NCBI RefSeq assembly: GCF_030499515.1
Contig: NZ_JASTWJ010000001.1
Span: 4,444,001 to 4,508,000, forward strand
Direction of reading: 5' to 3'
Origin: Streptomyces sp. DT2A-34
Lineage (GTDB): Bacteria; Actinomycetota; Actinomycetes; Streptomycetales; Streptomycetaceae
DNA: 64,000 nucleotides
Within the stretch, counting starts at the first letter, position 1. The number at the start of each line of letters is the position of its first letter. The position numbers and the translations under genes were made by a program. This document shows positions 51,919 through 60,289 of this stretch, piece by piece. The notes beneath the pieces were generated by a model. That model was not told where the DNA came from. It did not search any database and was given only the letters and a program-made list of their open reading frames with translations.

Positions 51919-51949
51919 GAGGTCCCGTCTCACCGCGAGGCGGGACCTC
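51919..51949 (+). terminator. Terminator after crp
   Basis: Arms GAGGTCCCG (51919-51927) and CGGGACCTC (51941-51949), with an additional CTC/GAG pair inside, form a hairpin 46 bp past the crp stop. Confidence 0.75.
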
Positions 51950-52002
51950 GCTGCGTTCGGCCACCCCTCGAACATCCGCGCACCAGGAGATAGCCTCCGC
52001 CC

Positions 52003-52869
52003 ATGGCAAACGGGCAGTGGTACCCACCGGAGTGGCCGGACCGCATCCGTGCGCTCGCGGAAGGAAGCCTGACCCCTGTCGTTCCGAAGCGCGCGGCCAC
52101 CGTCATGCTGCTCAGGGACACCGACGCCGGGCCGGTCGTGCACATGCTGCGCCGCCGCGCCTCCATGGCCTTCGCCGGCGGGGCGTACGCCTACCCGGGC
52201 GGCGGTGTCGATCCCCGCGACGAGCATCGGATCCGCTGGGCGGGCCCCACGCGCGCGCGGTGGGCGCGAAGGCTCGGCGTCGATGAGGCGGCGGCCCAGG
52301 CGATCGTCTGCGCGGCCGTACGGGAGACGTACGAGGAGGCGGGTGTCCTGCTCGCCGGGCCCACCGACGATTCCGTCGTCGGCGACACCACCGGCGAGGG
52401 CTGGGAGGCCGACCGTGCCGCACTGGTCGCCCGGGACCTGTCGTTCGCCGAGTTCCTGGACCGCCGTGGACTGGCCCTGCGCTCGGACCTCCTGGGCGCC
52501 TGGACCCGCTGGATCACCCCGGAGTTCGAGCCCCGCCGCTACGACACCTGGTTCTTCGTCGCCGCCCTCCCTCAAGGCCAGCGCACCCGCAACGCCTCCA
52601 CGGAGGCCGACCGTACGGTGTGGATCCGCCCCGCGGACGCCGCCGCCTCGTACGACAAGGGCCAGCTGCTGATGATGCCGCCCACCATCGCGACACTGCG
52701 CCAGCTGACCCCGTACGACAGCGCCGCCGACGCCCTCGCCGCCGCCCCCGACCGGGATCTGACCGCCGTACTGGCACAGGCCCGCCTCGATGACGGCGAG
52801 ATCGTGCTCTCCTGGCCGGGCCACGACGAGTTCACCAAGCACATCCCGACCGGCGGAGCTCCCGCATGA
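52003..52869 (+). CDS. NUDIX hydrolase (long actinobacterial type)
   Basis: A 288-residue protein starting MANGQWYPPEWPDRI. The NUDIX signature is split by an insertion: AYPGGGVDPRDEH supplies the first Gly, and AAVRETYEEAGVLLAG supplies the REUxEExG core. RRRASMAFAGGAYAYPGG matches the group related to RibB/NUDT19-like phosphohydrolases. The substrate is probably a nucleoside diphosphate derivative. It is followed after 58 bp by the MBL hydrolase gene, a pairing that suggests one operon. Confidence 0.82.
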   Translation: MANGQWYPPEWPDRIRALAEGSLTPVVPKRAATVMLLRDTDAGPVVHMLRRRASMAFAGGAYAYPGGGVDPRDEHRIRWAGPTRARWARRLGVDEAAAQAIVCAAVRETYEEAGVLLAGPTDDSVVGDTTGEGWEADRAALVARDLSFAEFLDRRGLALRSDLLGAWTRWITPEFEPRRYDTWFFVAALPQGQRTRNASTEADRTVWIRPADAAASYDKGQLLMMPPTIATLRQLTPYDSAADALAAAPDRDLTAVLAQARLDDGEIVLSWPGHDEFTKHIPTGGAPA

Positions 52870-52927
52870 CCGTGCCCGCAGCGCCGGCAGCACCCGCACT
52901 GCCCACAGCTCTGGAAGGCCCCCTCGC

Positions 52928-53758
52928 ATGACGGACGCAGCAGCCCTCCCCGGCCGGCCGCGAGGCGGGGTCTTCTCCGGCCCCGCCACCCCCCGCGCCG
53001 TCAACGTCCTCGCGCCCAACCCCTCCGCGATGACCCTGGACGGCACCAACACCTGGATCCTCTCCGAGCCGGACTCCGACCTGGCCGTCGTCGTCGACCC
53101 GGGCCCGCTGGACGAGGGACACCTGCGCAACGTCGTCGCCACGGCCGAGAAGGCCGGCAAACGCATCGCCCTGACCCTGCTCACCCACGGCCACCCGGAC
53201 CACGCCGAGGGCGCCGTCCGCTTCGCCGAGCTGACCGGCACGCGCGTGCGTGCCCTCGACCCGGCGCTGCGGCTCGGCGACGAGGGGCTGGGAGCCGGGG
53301 ACGTGGTCCGCGTGGGCGGACTGGAGCTGCGCGTCGTTCCGACGCCGGGCCACACCGCCGACTCCCTCTCCTTCCACCTCCCGGCCGACCGCGCCGTGGT
53401 GACCGGCGACACGATCCTGGGTCGCGGTACGACGGTGGTGGCGCATCCCGACGGCCGCCTGGGCGACTACCTGGACTCGCTGCGGCGGCTCAGGTCCCTC
53501 ACGGTCGACGACGGCGTGCACACCGTCCTCCCCGGCCACGGGCCTGTCCTGGAGGACGCCCAGGGCGCCGTCGAGTTCTACCTCGCCCACCGCGCCCACC
53601 GCCTCGCCCAGGTCGAGACGGCCGTCGAGGACGGCTACGGCACACCGGCCGAGGTCGTCGCCCACGTGTACGCGGACGTGGACCGCTCCTTGTGGCCGGC
53701 GGCCGAACTGTCGGTGCGGGCGCAGCTGGACTACCTGGAGGAGCACGGGCTCATCTAG
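52928..53758 (+). CDS. MBL-fold metallo-hydrolase (LACTB2-like)
   Basis: A 276-residue protein. The metal-binding motif THGHPDHAEG is followed by His in PTPGHTADSLSFHL, Asp in VVTGDTILGRGTT and His in VLPGHGPVLED, a complete two-metal site. The C-terminal helical region (HRAHRLAQVETAVEDG) fits the LACTB2/RNase group. ATG 52928 gives MTDAAALPGRPRGG. Role uncertain: ribonuclease or thioesterase-like. Confidence 0.88.
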   Translation: MTDAAALPGRPRGGVFSGPATPRAVNVLAPNPSAMTLDGTNTWILSEPDSDLAVVVDPGPLDEGHLRNVVATAEKAGKRIALTLLTHGHPDHAEGAVRFAELTGTRVRALDPALRLGDEGLGAGDVVRVGGLELRVVPTPGHTADSLSFHLPADRAVVTGDTILGRGTTVVAHPDGRLGDYLDSLRRLRSLTVDDGVHTVLPGHGPVLEDAQGAVEFYLAHRAHRLAQVETAVEDGYGTPAEVVAHVYADVDRSLWPAAELSVRAQLDYLEEHGLI

Positions 53759-53766
53759 CCCCTTGA

Positions 53767-54594
53767 CTAAGCCTCCTGGGGCCGCGGCGCTTTGACCCCG
53801 TGCACACGCGCGTACTCGTCCACGAGCCACGGCCCGAGGTCCTCGACGTACGACCGGAGGATGCCCGCGTCGCCCGTCGGCTCGTACCCGAGCACGGCCG
53901 CCACCCGCATCCGCTCGGCCTGTGCGGGGTAGTACGACGCGAAGGCCTCCGCCATCTCCCGCAGATCGCTGGTCCACCCGCCCCAGCGGGGCATGACGAG
54001 GGTGAACCCGGTCCGCACCAGACGCCGCGACATGAACCGCACGAGCGGCCTGCGTGCGTCCTCGCTGTCGTCGGCGTCGGCGATCCGCTCGCGCCAGCGG
54101 GGCAGCAGGAGGCCGAGATCGCCGTTGGTCTCGCGCGCGAGCAGCGAGTCGGGCCGGTAGCGCGGCAGATACTCGGCGAGATCCTCCCCGAGCAGGGGCG
54201 TACAGAGGCAGGCGACGAACCATCCGAGGTCGTACGTCTCCAGGTCGCTCAGCAGCCGCCCGCGGCTGTCCAGCAGCGTCCCGGCCCCGTCGATCTGAGT
54301 GAACTCGTTGTCCAGCGCCTCGTCGAGCACGCGCGCGTCCGCCCGGTCCGCCTCGGTCGGCTCCGTGTGCAGGGCGACCAGCAGATCCAGGTCGCTGCGC
54401 CCCACGCGCGCGGTGCCGCGCGGAATCGACCCGTAGAGGTAGGCGCTGTGCATCCGCGCCCCGAACACCTCCAGCAGGCGGTCGCGCGCGGTGGCGACGA
54501 CCGGCCGGAAGGCGTGGGGAACGCGCGCGAGGGAGCCTTCGCGCGCGATGTACCCCTGAGCGTCGAGCCCTCTGCGGAGAGCGATTTCGGCCAT
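53767..54594 (-). CDS. Nucleotidyltransferase-domain protein
   Basis: A 275-residue protein. The Pol-beta-type motif YLYGSIPRGTARVGRSDLDLLVAL contains GS and the two metal-binding Asp residues. The remaining 170 residues are helical and could be a substrate domain as in antibiotic adenylyltransferases, but no family assignment is secure. ATG 54594 starts MAEIALRRGLDAQG. It converges with the MBL gene with an 8 bp gap. Confidence 0.8.
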   Translation of the reverse strand: MAEIALRRGLDAQGYIAREGSLARVPHAFRPVVATARDRLLEVFGARMHSAYLYGSIPRGTARVGRSDLDLLVALHTEPTEADRADARVLDEALDNEFTQIDGAGTLLDSRGRLLSDLETYDLGWFVACLCTPLLGEDLAEYLPRYRPDSLLARETNGDLGLLLPRWRERIADADDSEDARRPLVRFMSRRLVRTGFTLVMPRWGGWTSDLREMAEAFASYYPAQAERMRVAAVLGYEPTGDAGILRSYVEDLGPWLVDEYARVHGVKAPRPQEA

Positions 54595-54674
54595 GGGGCC
54601 ACTGTGCCCTGCCGGGAGCTCGGGGGGCGGCCCATTTTTCCCGGCTGGGATACGCCGCCCCCACCACCGAAGTC

Positions 54675-55142
54675 CTACGCCTGCGTCAGCTCCACCTGGA
54701 CCTCGACCTCCACCGGCGCGTCCAACGGAAGCACGGCCACACCCACCGCGCTGCGCGCGTGGACGCCCTTGTCGCCGAGGACCTCGGCCAAAAGTTCGCT
54801 CGCGCCGTTGATGACGCCCGGCTGGCCGGTGAAGTCCGAGGCCGAGGCCACGAAGCCGACCACCTTCACCACGCGCGCGATGCGGTCCAGGTCGCCCGCG
54901 ACGGACTTGACGGCGGCCAGAGCGTTCAGCGCGCACGTACGCGCCAGTTCCTTGGCCTCCTCCGGCGTCACCTCCGCGCCCACCTTGCCGGTGACCGGAA
55001 GCTTGCCCTCCACCATGGGGAGCTGGCCGGCGGTGTAGACGTACACGCCCGACTGCACGGCCGGCTGGTACGCGGCCAGCGGAGGCACCACCTCCGGAAG
55101 CGTCAGGCCCAGCTCGGCGAGCTTTGCCTCGACCGCGCTCAC
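54675..55142 (-). CDS. RidA-family enamine/imine deaminase
   Basis: A 155-residue YjgF/RidA protein. GTG 55142 overlaps the stop of the upstream DUF4177 gene and has GGGAG upstream. Conserved parts are VYVYTAGQLPMVEGKLPVTGKVG and CALNALAAVKSVAGDLDRIARVVKVVGFVAS. The catalytic Arg of classical RidA is expected in the RSAVGVAVLP segment, which is present. The family hydrolyses reactive 2-aminoacrylate-type intermediates. Confidence 0.88.
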   Translation of the reverse strand: MSAVEAKLAELGLTLPEVVPPLAAYQPAVQSGVYVYTAGQLPMVEGKLPVTGKVGAEVTPEEAKELARTCALNALAAVKSVAGDLDRIARVVKVVGFVASASDFTGQPGVINGASELLAEVLGDKGVHARSAVGVAVLPLDAPVEVEVQVELTQA

Positions 55143-55315
55143 GCCTGCTTCTCCCGCTTCAGGTAGGCCACGAGCTGCTCGGGGTTGTTCGGCCCGGGCA
55201 CGACCTGGACGAGCTCCCAGCCGTCCTCGCCCCAGGTGTCCAGAATCTGCTTCGTGGCGTGGACGAGCAGTGGCACGGTTGCGTATTCCCAAGAACGATG
55301 GCGAGAATCGGACAT
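55139..55315 (-). CDS. DUF4177-like small protein with element-derived N-terminus
   Basis: A 58-residue protein not covered by longer ORFs. From ATG 55315 it reads MSDSRHRSWEYATVPLLVHA and ends YLKREKQA. The part from WEYATV onward (codon at 55291) matches the DUF4177 core, with the characteristic GEDGWELVQVV. The first eight residues probably come from the integrated element. Its start codon lies at the same CATG as a candidate integrase start on the opposite strand. It is translationally coupled to ridA (GTGA overlap). Function unknown. Confidence 0.75.
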   Translation of the reverse strand: MSDSRHRSWEYATVPLLVHATKQILDTWGEDGWELVQVVPGPNNPEQLVAYLKREKQA

Positions 55316-55340
55316 GCAATCACCCCAGGTGGTCAGCGGT
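55285..55340. other. Probable element-chromosome attachment junction
   Basis: The chromosomal DUF4177 coding homology stops near 55291, GC drops to the right, and the serine integrase gene starts at 55341. Large serine integrases usually sit next to their attachment site, so the left hybrid site should lie here. The 2-bp crossover cannot be fixed without the right end. Confidence 0.6.
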
Positions 55341-57002
55341 ATGAAACTTCACTGCGCAGGGTACGGGAGGCAGTCGTACGGGCGGGTCAACGGCAGTGAG
55401 GCCAGCCCAACGACCCAGCGAGACGCCAACCAGGCAAGGTTCAACACGTTCGCCGCTGAGGCTGCGCGCCAGGGTCGCGAGGCTGTCTGGTGTGGTCACT
55501 ACGAGGACGTCGGCATCAGTGCCTACAGCGGGACCGAGCGACCCGACTTTGAGCGCCTGTTGCGTGACTGCCGCATGGGCCGGATCAATGTCGTCATCGT
55601 CTACAACGTTGCGCGGTTTTCTCGCCTTGAGCCGCTCGATGCGCTGCCCATCGTCCAAGAGCTTATGAAGCTGGGCGTAACCATCGTCAGCGTGGCCGAA
55701 GGCGTGTTCAGACCCGGTGAAATGATGGACTTGATCCATCTGTTTTTCCGGCTCGACGCCGCATACCAGGAGTCCAAGAACAAGAGCACTGCCGTCCGCG
55801 ACACTGCCGCTCTGGCCCGTTCGCTGGGTGGGTATGTGGGCGGTAAAGCCCCCTACGGCCGTCGCCTGAAGCCGGAGACCAGGACAGCGCCGAACGGCAA
55901 GCCGGTTGCCATTCAGACGCTCGTAACTCAGCCCGATGAAGCGGAAGTTATCCAGCGCATTGTTAAGGCTCTGCTCGACGGCACGGACTCTGTTCACTCG
56001 ATGTGCGCGACGCTGAACACAGAAGGGGTGCCGACCCTGGGCGCATCGCGTGGCAAGAAGACAGCGGGTAGCTCATGGCACCCCAAGACGCTCATCAGCA
56101 TGCTGCGACACCCGCACCTCTCTGGATTCGACTCTGAGCCGGTCTACAACGCCAACGGACGAGTCACCGGCCACCGTATCCGCCGTGACGCTGAAGGCAA
56201 GCCAGCGCGTGTATGGGAACCGATCCTCGGCGAAGCTGACTGGTTCGCCGTTCAGGAATGGCTAGACGCCCGACCGGTCCGCATGAACGAACACCGCACT
56301 ACGGCGCTGCTGTCGTCTCAGGGGATTCTGGTCTGCGCTTGCGGCTGTTCCAAGAGCGCGAACAACGCGGAGCGCCCTAGCTACTTCTGCAATCGTCCAG
56401 CGGGCAAGCCAGTTGACCCGAACAAGCCCGGCGACCATGAGGGGCGCAGTTACGTCTCCCGCACGGCGCTGGACGACCACGTGGTGCGAAGCATTTTCGC
56501 GCTGATCGCTGCTGCGGAATGGGATGAGGAATCGCGGGAGATCCTCGCGCGAGTAGCAGCGCACTACGCTGAGGTGAACGAGACACCCGAGACAGCGCAA
56601 GAGCGGCAAACCGTGCTGCATGACCGCGCCGATGCCATGCGCGCCATTAACCAACTGCACGACGACAAAGAGCTGTACGCAGGTGACCCGATCAGCCATG
56701 CACGCTGGGGCGACGACCTGAGAACTCAGCAGGACCGTTTGCGTGGTGCCAACGCCCGGCTTGAGGAACTCGGCCAGGCTGGTTCGCTGGAACTCCCGAT
56801 CTTCGCATGGACCGAGTCCGATAACGGTGATCCGCTCGGCCCTGGGTCCTGGTGGGAGTCGGCATCCCTCGCTGAACGCCGAGAGTTCGTCGCACTGTTC
56901 TGCAAGCGGATCACTGTGCGCAAGGCGCTTCCCAGCGAGAAGAGTCGGGGCAACAAGGCGCGTGCAGTCCTTGACGGCCGAGTGACCATCGAATGGGTCT
57001 GA
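55341..57002 (+). CDS. int: Large serine integrase
   Basis: A 553-residue serine recombinase. With ATG 55341 the catalytic Ser is residue 12 in GYGRQSYGR, as in phiC31-type integrases; an ATG at 55314 would add nine residues. The resolvase fold continues with INVVIVYNVARFSRLEPL (catalytic Arg pair) and IVSVAEGVFRPGEMM. The recombinase domain follows (GGYVGGKAPYGRRLKPET, then WHPKTLISMLRHPHLSG). The zinc-ribbon is CACGCSKSANNAERPSYFC, and a coiled-coil with C-terminal helices ends the protein. It should catalyse attP x attB integration without a host factor. No recombination directionality factor is recognised in the window. Confidence 0.95.
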   Translation: MKLHCAGYGRQSYGRVNGSEASPTTQRDANQARFNTFAAEAARQGREAVWCGHYEDVGISAYSGTERPDFERLLRDCRMGRINVVIVYNVARFSRLEPLDALPIVQELMKLGVTIVSVAEGVFRPGEMMDLIHLFFRLDAAYQESKNKSTAVRDTAALARSLGGYVGGKAPYGRRLKPETRTAPNGKPVAIQTLVTQPDEAEVIQRIVKALLDGTDSVHSMCATLNTEGVPTLGASRGKKTAGSSWHPKTLISMLRHPHLSGFDSEPVYNANGRVTGHRIRRDAEGKPARVWEPILGEADWFAVQEWLDARPVRMNEHRTTALLSSQGILVCACGCSKSANNAERPSYFCNRPAGKPVDPNKPGDHEGRSYVSRTALDDHVVRSIFALIAAAEWDEESREILARVAAHYAEVNETPETAQERQTVLHDRADAMRAINQLHDDKELYAGDPISHARWGDDLRTQQDRLRGANARLEELGQAGSLELPIFAWTESDNGDPLGPGSWWESASLAERREFVALFCKRITVRKALPSEKSRGNKARAVLDGRVTIEWV

Positions 57003-57113
57003 GCGCCCACCTAGACCACTACGGGACTCACCCGTAGGGACCGATAGCACAGGCCCTGCCGGATCTTGGTGGATAGACAGGGCCTGCGCTCTCCTGAGGA
57101 GAGAGGTAATTGT

Positions 57114-57443
57114 ATGTCTGAGAACGTCTGCGGCGCACGTCAGCTGGTCTTTTCCCGGCGCCCACCGATCGGCCCGACGCATACCCCCTGCACGCTGGCG
57201 GCCGGTCACCAGGGCGACCACATCGACGCCACGGGCGGCACCTGGTCCGGCGGCGCTGTTCGGCACATGGGCGATGCCGAGCTTGAACTCACGCTTCAGT
57301 GGCGGACCATAGCCCGGAAGCTCGACAAGCTGTATGCCGCTCAGCGCGCTGGGGACAGATCGGCATATCTGGCGAGCCGCATAACGAGACTTGAGTGCCT
57401 CCAACAGGCGCTGCTGGGTAACCCGTCGGCGCTGGCCGCATAG
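57114..57443 (+). CDS. Hypothetical element protein, 109 aa
   Basis: ATG 57114 has GAGAGAGG upstream. The N-terminal half contains two Cys and several His (CTLAAGHQGDHIDATGG), a spacing seen in phage proteins with a metal-binding C-x-H-x-H knuckle. The C-terminal half is a long helix (IARKLDKLYAAQRAGDRSAYLASRITRLECLQQ). It lies just downstream of int. Function unknown. Confidence 0.65.
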   Translation: MSENVCGARQLVFSRRPPIGPTHTPCTLAAGHQGDHIDATGGTWSGGAVRHMGDAELELTLQWRTIARKLDKLYAAQRAGDRSAYLASRITRLECLQQALLGNPSALAA

Positions 57444-57474
57444 ACGCCGCTACGCGCCCCGCTAAGAACCTCTG

Positions 57475-57507
57475 AGCCCCGTCTGGCCCCTGTGGTCGGG
57501 CGGGGTT
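57475..57507 (+). terminator. Probable terminator
   Basis: AGCCCCGTC can pair with GGGCGGGGTT (with G-U pairs) 32 bp beyond the stop of the 109-aa gene, followed by TCTGCT. It would separate the int transcript from the repeat region. Confidence 0.5.
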
Positions 57508-57543
57508 CTGCTGTGTGCTCTGACGGCTGCGTGGCGCCCCAGC

Positions 57544-57692
57544 TAACCGACTCGACAGATACACATCAGAGGGCAACGCACAGCGCGCTGTGCTGCACAG
57601 GTAATCGACTCGGCAGAACCCTTATGTGGGGCAGCGCACAGCGCAGGCACTTCGCACGACAGAACCTATATGTAGGCAGCAGCGCACAGCGC
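57544..57692. repeat. Three diverged 43-bp direct repeats (iteron- or operator-like)
   Basis: Units at 57544-57586, 57602-57644 and 57650-57692 share a CGAC-x-CG-x-CAGA start, a variable TATATGT/TTATGT centre and the end GCACAGCGC. Spacings are 58 and 48 bp. The interval 57444-57803 is otherwise gene-free and leads into the small-regulator/helicase operon, so replication iterons or repressor operators are the likely roles. Confidence 0.6.
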
Positions 57693-57803
57693 CTCACACA
57701 GCTTCCATCCTTGGCGGGTGGTCAGTAAACGCCTCAGTCATCGCGACTGGGGCGTTTGCTATGGCCTCTCGCCTGAACCACGTCCCGGTAGGAGGTACAC
57801 CCC

Positions 57804-57992
57804 ATGGACGACGTCATACAGCGCGTAAAGGAAATCGGCGCCCGGCGAAAGAGGCTGCGCGACGAACTGACAAGCGCTGACGCCGAACTGCGCAAACTGA
57901 TGCCCAGCGCAACGGCACGCATGACACAGGAAGAGATTCGCACCGCAACAGGCCTCGCTATCCCGACCATTCGTACCTACACCGCTCGCTGA
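57804..57992 (+). CDS. Small putative DNA-binding protein, 62 aa
   Basis: ATG 57804 has TAGGAGG upstream, the best ribosome site in the element. An N-terminal coiled coil (RVKEIGARRKRLRDELTSADAELRKL) is followed by a helix-turn-helix-like end (MTQEEIRTATGLAIPTIRTYTAR). It is likely a small regulator or excision-type factor at the head of the helicase operon. Confidence 0.65.
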   Translation: MDDVIQRVKEIGARRKRLRDELTSADAELRKLMPSATARMTQEEIRTATGLAIPTIRTYTAR

Positions 57993-58024
57993 GCGCACCC
58001 GCCAAGGAAGGAAGGGCATAGCCC

Positions 58025-58273
58025 ATGAACGGAATTGACCACTACAAGCGCGCTGAAGAACTCGCCAGCGGGGCAATGAGCGCATTCGACCCAATGGCTA
58101 CGGCAACGCTCGCCCAGGCGCACGCCACGCTGGCTCTCGCTGCCGCTCAGGCTGACGCAACGGCATTCAAGAGGGAGCTTTACCGGTCCAACGGCGAGGA
58201 GCTTCCGGCAGTAACGCGGGCCGAATCCAAGACTGCCCGTGACGCTGCTGCCGCCGCTGCTTTCCTCGACTAA
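58025..58273 (+). CDS. Hypothetical helical protein, 82 aa
   Basis: ATG 58025 follows AAGGAAGGAAGGG. The product is Ala-rich and helical (ATLAQAHATLALAAAQADATAF) without Cys or membrane spans. It lies between the small regulator and the helicase gene, 9 bp ahead of the latter, so it is probably cotranscribed. Function unknown. Confidence 0.6.
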   Translation: MNGIDHYKRAEELASGAMSAFDPMATATLAQAHATLALAAAQADATAFKRELYRSNGEELPAVTRAESKTARDAAAAAAFLD

Positions 58274-58282
58274 GGGACCCCG

Positions 58283-59722
58283 ATGACTTTCGATGACGAC
58301 TACTGGACCAAGCAGCGTGCCCGACTGGACGTCAGCGACGAAGTAAGGCACGTGCACTTCGCCAAGTTCGTTGCCGACCATTGCGCCGACCGACTGAAGC
58401 ACGTGGAAAACGTCGGCTGGTACCGCTGGAATGGTGTTGTCTGGGAAGCGACCGGCAACGATGGCGCCGCAATGCAGGCCATTACAGACGCGGTTGCTGT
58501 ACTGGCTCAGCGCATAGTCGATGCTCCGGGCGACACTTCGTGGGCCTCCGCTGCCATGTCCAAGATGCTAGTCAACTTCCAACGGCGCGCGATCGTCGCT
58601 GAAATGAGCGTGCTGCGCGAGTTCCGTGTGAACGTGGATGAAATCGACGCAGCCCGCCATCTGCTGAGCTTCCGCAACGGCACGGTAGACCTGCGCACGG
58701 GCGAAATGCGCGAGCACAATCCAGCGGACATGCTGACCCAGTGCGCCCGAGTGGCGTATCGCCCGGAGGCTTCCGCACCTCGCTGGCTGCAATTCGTTGA
58801 CGAAGTCTTCCCGGGCGACAGCGAACTACAGCGGTACTACCAAACGTTCCTCGGCTACGCGATTACCGGCGAAGTGCGCGAGCACGCCCTAGGGGTTTGG
58901 TACGGCGCACATGGGCGCAATGGCAAGGGCACCACGGTGCGCACCATGCAAGCCGTATTCGGCCATGACATCGTGCGGGAAGTCGAGTTCAGCATCTTCG
59001 AGAATGTGCGCGGGCAGGCACCTCACACTGAGCACATCGCCGGAATGAGAGGCGCCCGAATGGTTGTCGCGCAGGAAGGTAACCAGGGCACCCCGATGAA
59101 CACGGCGCTACTCAAGAACCTCAGCGGAGGAGACCGAGTCAGCACGCGCCATCTGATGGGCCGTACGTTCTCGTATGAGCCGACATTCACCATCGTGCTG
59201 GCCACTAACCATCTGCCTGAGTTCTCGTCCGGCGGAGCAGCGCTGTGGGCCCGTACGAAGGCAATTCTGTTCGGACAGAGCTTCGCTGATCGGCGCGACC
59301 CGGAGCTAGAACCCACCATTCAGGGGCCGGAGGCTGAGGGCGTGGCAGCGTGGATCGTGGCTGGCGCCGTCCGGTACTACGCCGAAGGGCTACACGACCC
59401 GCTGAGCGTCATTGCTGCGACCGAACACCACAAGGACTCTGTAGACCCGCTGAAGGACCTTGTGGGCGAACTCTTCGACTATGACGAGAACGGCTCTGTC
59501 CAGCGCTCCACGTTCAACCGTGAGTTGAAGGAATGGCGCGAGACGAACGGCGACAAGTCGGCGAAGTACAGCCCGAGTAGCGTGAAGCGGCATCTAATCG
59601 ACAGCGGGAAGGTCGAGGAGTACCGGAACAAAACCGAGGGCTGGAAGTACCGGGGGATTCGCCTGATGAGTGACCCCCAGGGTTCCGCCCCGGGCATCTT
59701 CGACCGCGCAGATTCCGCCTGA
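58283..59722 (+). CDS. D5/P4-family phage replication helicase
   Basis: A 479-residue SF3-type ATPase. An N-terminal D5_N-like region (WYRWNGVVWEATGN, LLSFRNGTVDLRTGEMREHNPADMLT) precedes the P-loop GRNGKGTT near residue 213. Walker B-like sequence RMVVAQEG, the LKNLSGGDRVSTRHL segment and sensor-like FTIVLATNHLPEF follow. The C-terminal winged helix is FNRELKEWRE to SGKVEEYRNK. There is no AEP or Toprim primase domain at the N-terminus, so it is a helicase rather than a primase-helicase. Such proteins initiate replication in phages, satellites and plasmids. Confidence 0.92.
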   Translation: MTFDDDYWTKQRARLDVSDEVRHVHFAKFVADHCADRLKHVENVGWYRWNGVVWEATGNDGAAMQAITDAVAVLAQRIVDAPGDTSWASAAMSKMLVNFQRRAIVAEMSVLREFRVNVDEIDAARHLLSFRNGTVDLRTGEMREHNPADMLTQCARVAYRPEASAPRWLQFVDEVFPGDSELQRYYQTFLGYAITGEVREHALGVWYGAHGRNGKGTTVRTMQAVFGHDIVREVEFSIFENVRGQAPHTEHIAGMRGARMVVAQEGNQGTPMNTALLKNLSGGDRVSTRHLMGRTFSYEPTFTIVLATNHLPEFSSGGAALWARTKAILFGQSFADRRDPELEPTIQGPEAEGVAAWIVAGAVRYYAEGLHDPLSVIAATEHHKDSVDPLKDLVGELFDYDENGSVQRSTFNRELKEWRETNGDKSAKYSPSSVKRHLIDSGKVEEYRNKTEGWKYRGIRLMSDPQGSAPGIFDRADSA

Positions 59723-59783
59723 TTCCACAGCGGACAGGGTCGCGTAAGCGGATGGGTGTTCAAAAAGTTGGCATCTGTAGAGA

Positions 59784-59805
59784 CCTCTTATACGCGTATG
59801 AGAGG
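59784..59805. promoter_or_regulatory. 22-bp inverted repeat, operator-like
   Basis: CCTCTTATACG is followed directly by CGTATGAGAGG, an 11+11 bp palindrome with one mismatch, containing a TTATAC -10-like box. It lies 62 bp past the helicase stop and 152 bp before the next gene. The remaining spacer 59723-59957 holds no credible ORF. Confidence 0.55.
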
Positions 59806-59957
59806 AGTACTCAGGTGCACAAAATCTTGTCACCCATCCGATTGCGGGCCCTGCCTCGCTGTGCTGCCGCGAATCACTCGCCTGCCATCACCCATGCCGC
59901 TGACCTGCGGCTATCCCCGAGCCGGCTGAGGGTGGCCATTTTCGAAGGGAAATCACG

Positions 59958-60263
59958 ATGACCGACCCTGTTCCCAGCACCATTCCCGCTGACGACATAG
60001 CCCGTGCACTGAGCGCTGTACTCGTACCGGCGCCCGGAAAGTGGCTGCAAATCCCCGCCGTCCATAGCGCTGTGCTTGCCCACCTGGGTGTGCGCAACGG
60101 CGCTTCCTACAAGGACATCAAGAACGTCCTTCGGGGCGCTGGCGTGCTTGTGGCCAATTACGGGCCCGAGCACTGCGCCCGTGACGTTGCGCTGGCCTCT
60201 GGCGTGACTGTCCGCGACCTCGAAAAGAAGCTGCGCAACCTGCGCCGCCGCTCCGCTAAGTAA
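59958..60263 (+). CDS. Hypothetical element protein, 101 aa
   Basis: A 101-residue protein with a helical pattern like a winged helix: PGKWLQIPAVHSAVLAHLGVRNGASYKDIKNVLRGAGV. It ends in a strongly basic helix (LEKKLRNLRRRSAK), which suggests nucleic-acid binding. No close family is recognised. It precedes the 259-aa gene by 26 bp. Confidence 0.65.
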   Translation: MTDPVPSTIPADDIARALSAVLVPAPGKWLQIPAVHSAVLAHLGVRNGASYKDIKNVLRGAGVLVANYGPEHCARDVALASGVTVRDLEKKLRNLRRRSAK

Positions 60264-60289
60264 CAAAAACAACGAAAAGGATCAAACTC

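Noticed and set aside
59752..59961. 69-residue ORF after the helicase gene
   Set aside because: It overlaps the palindrome at 59784-59805 and the ribosome region of the next gene, with no ribosome site and a composition unlike its neighbours.
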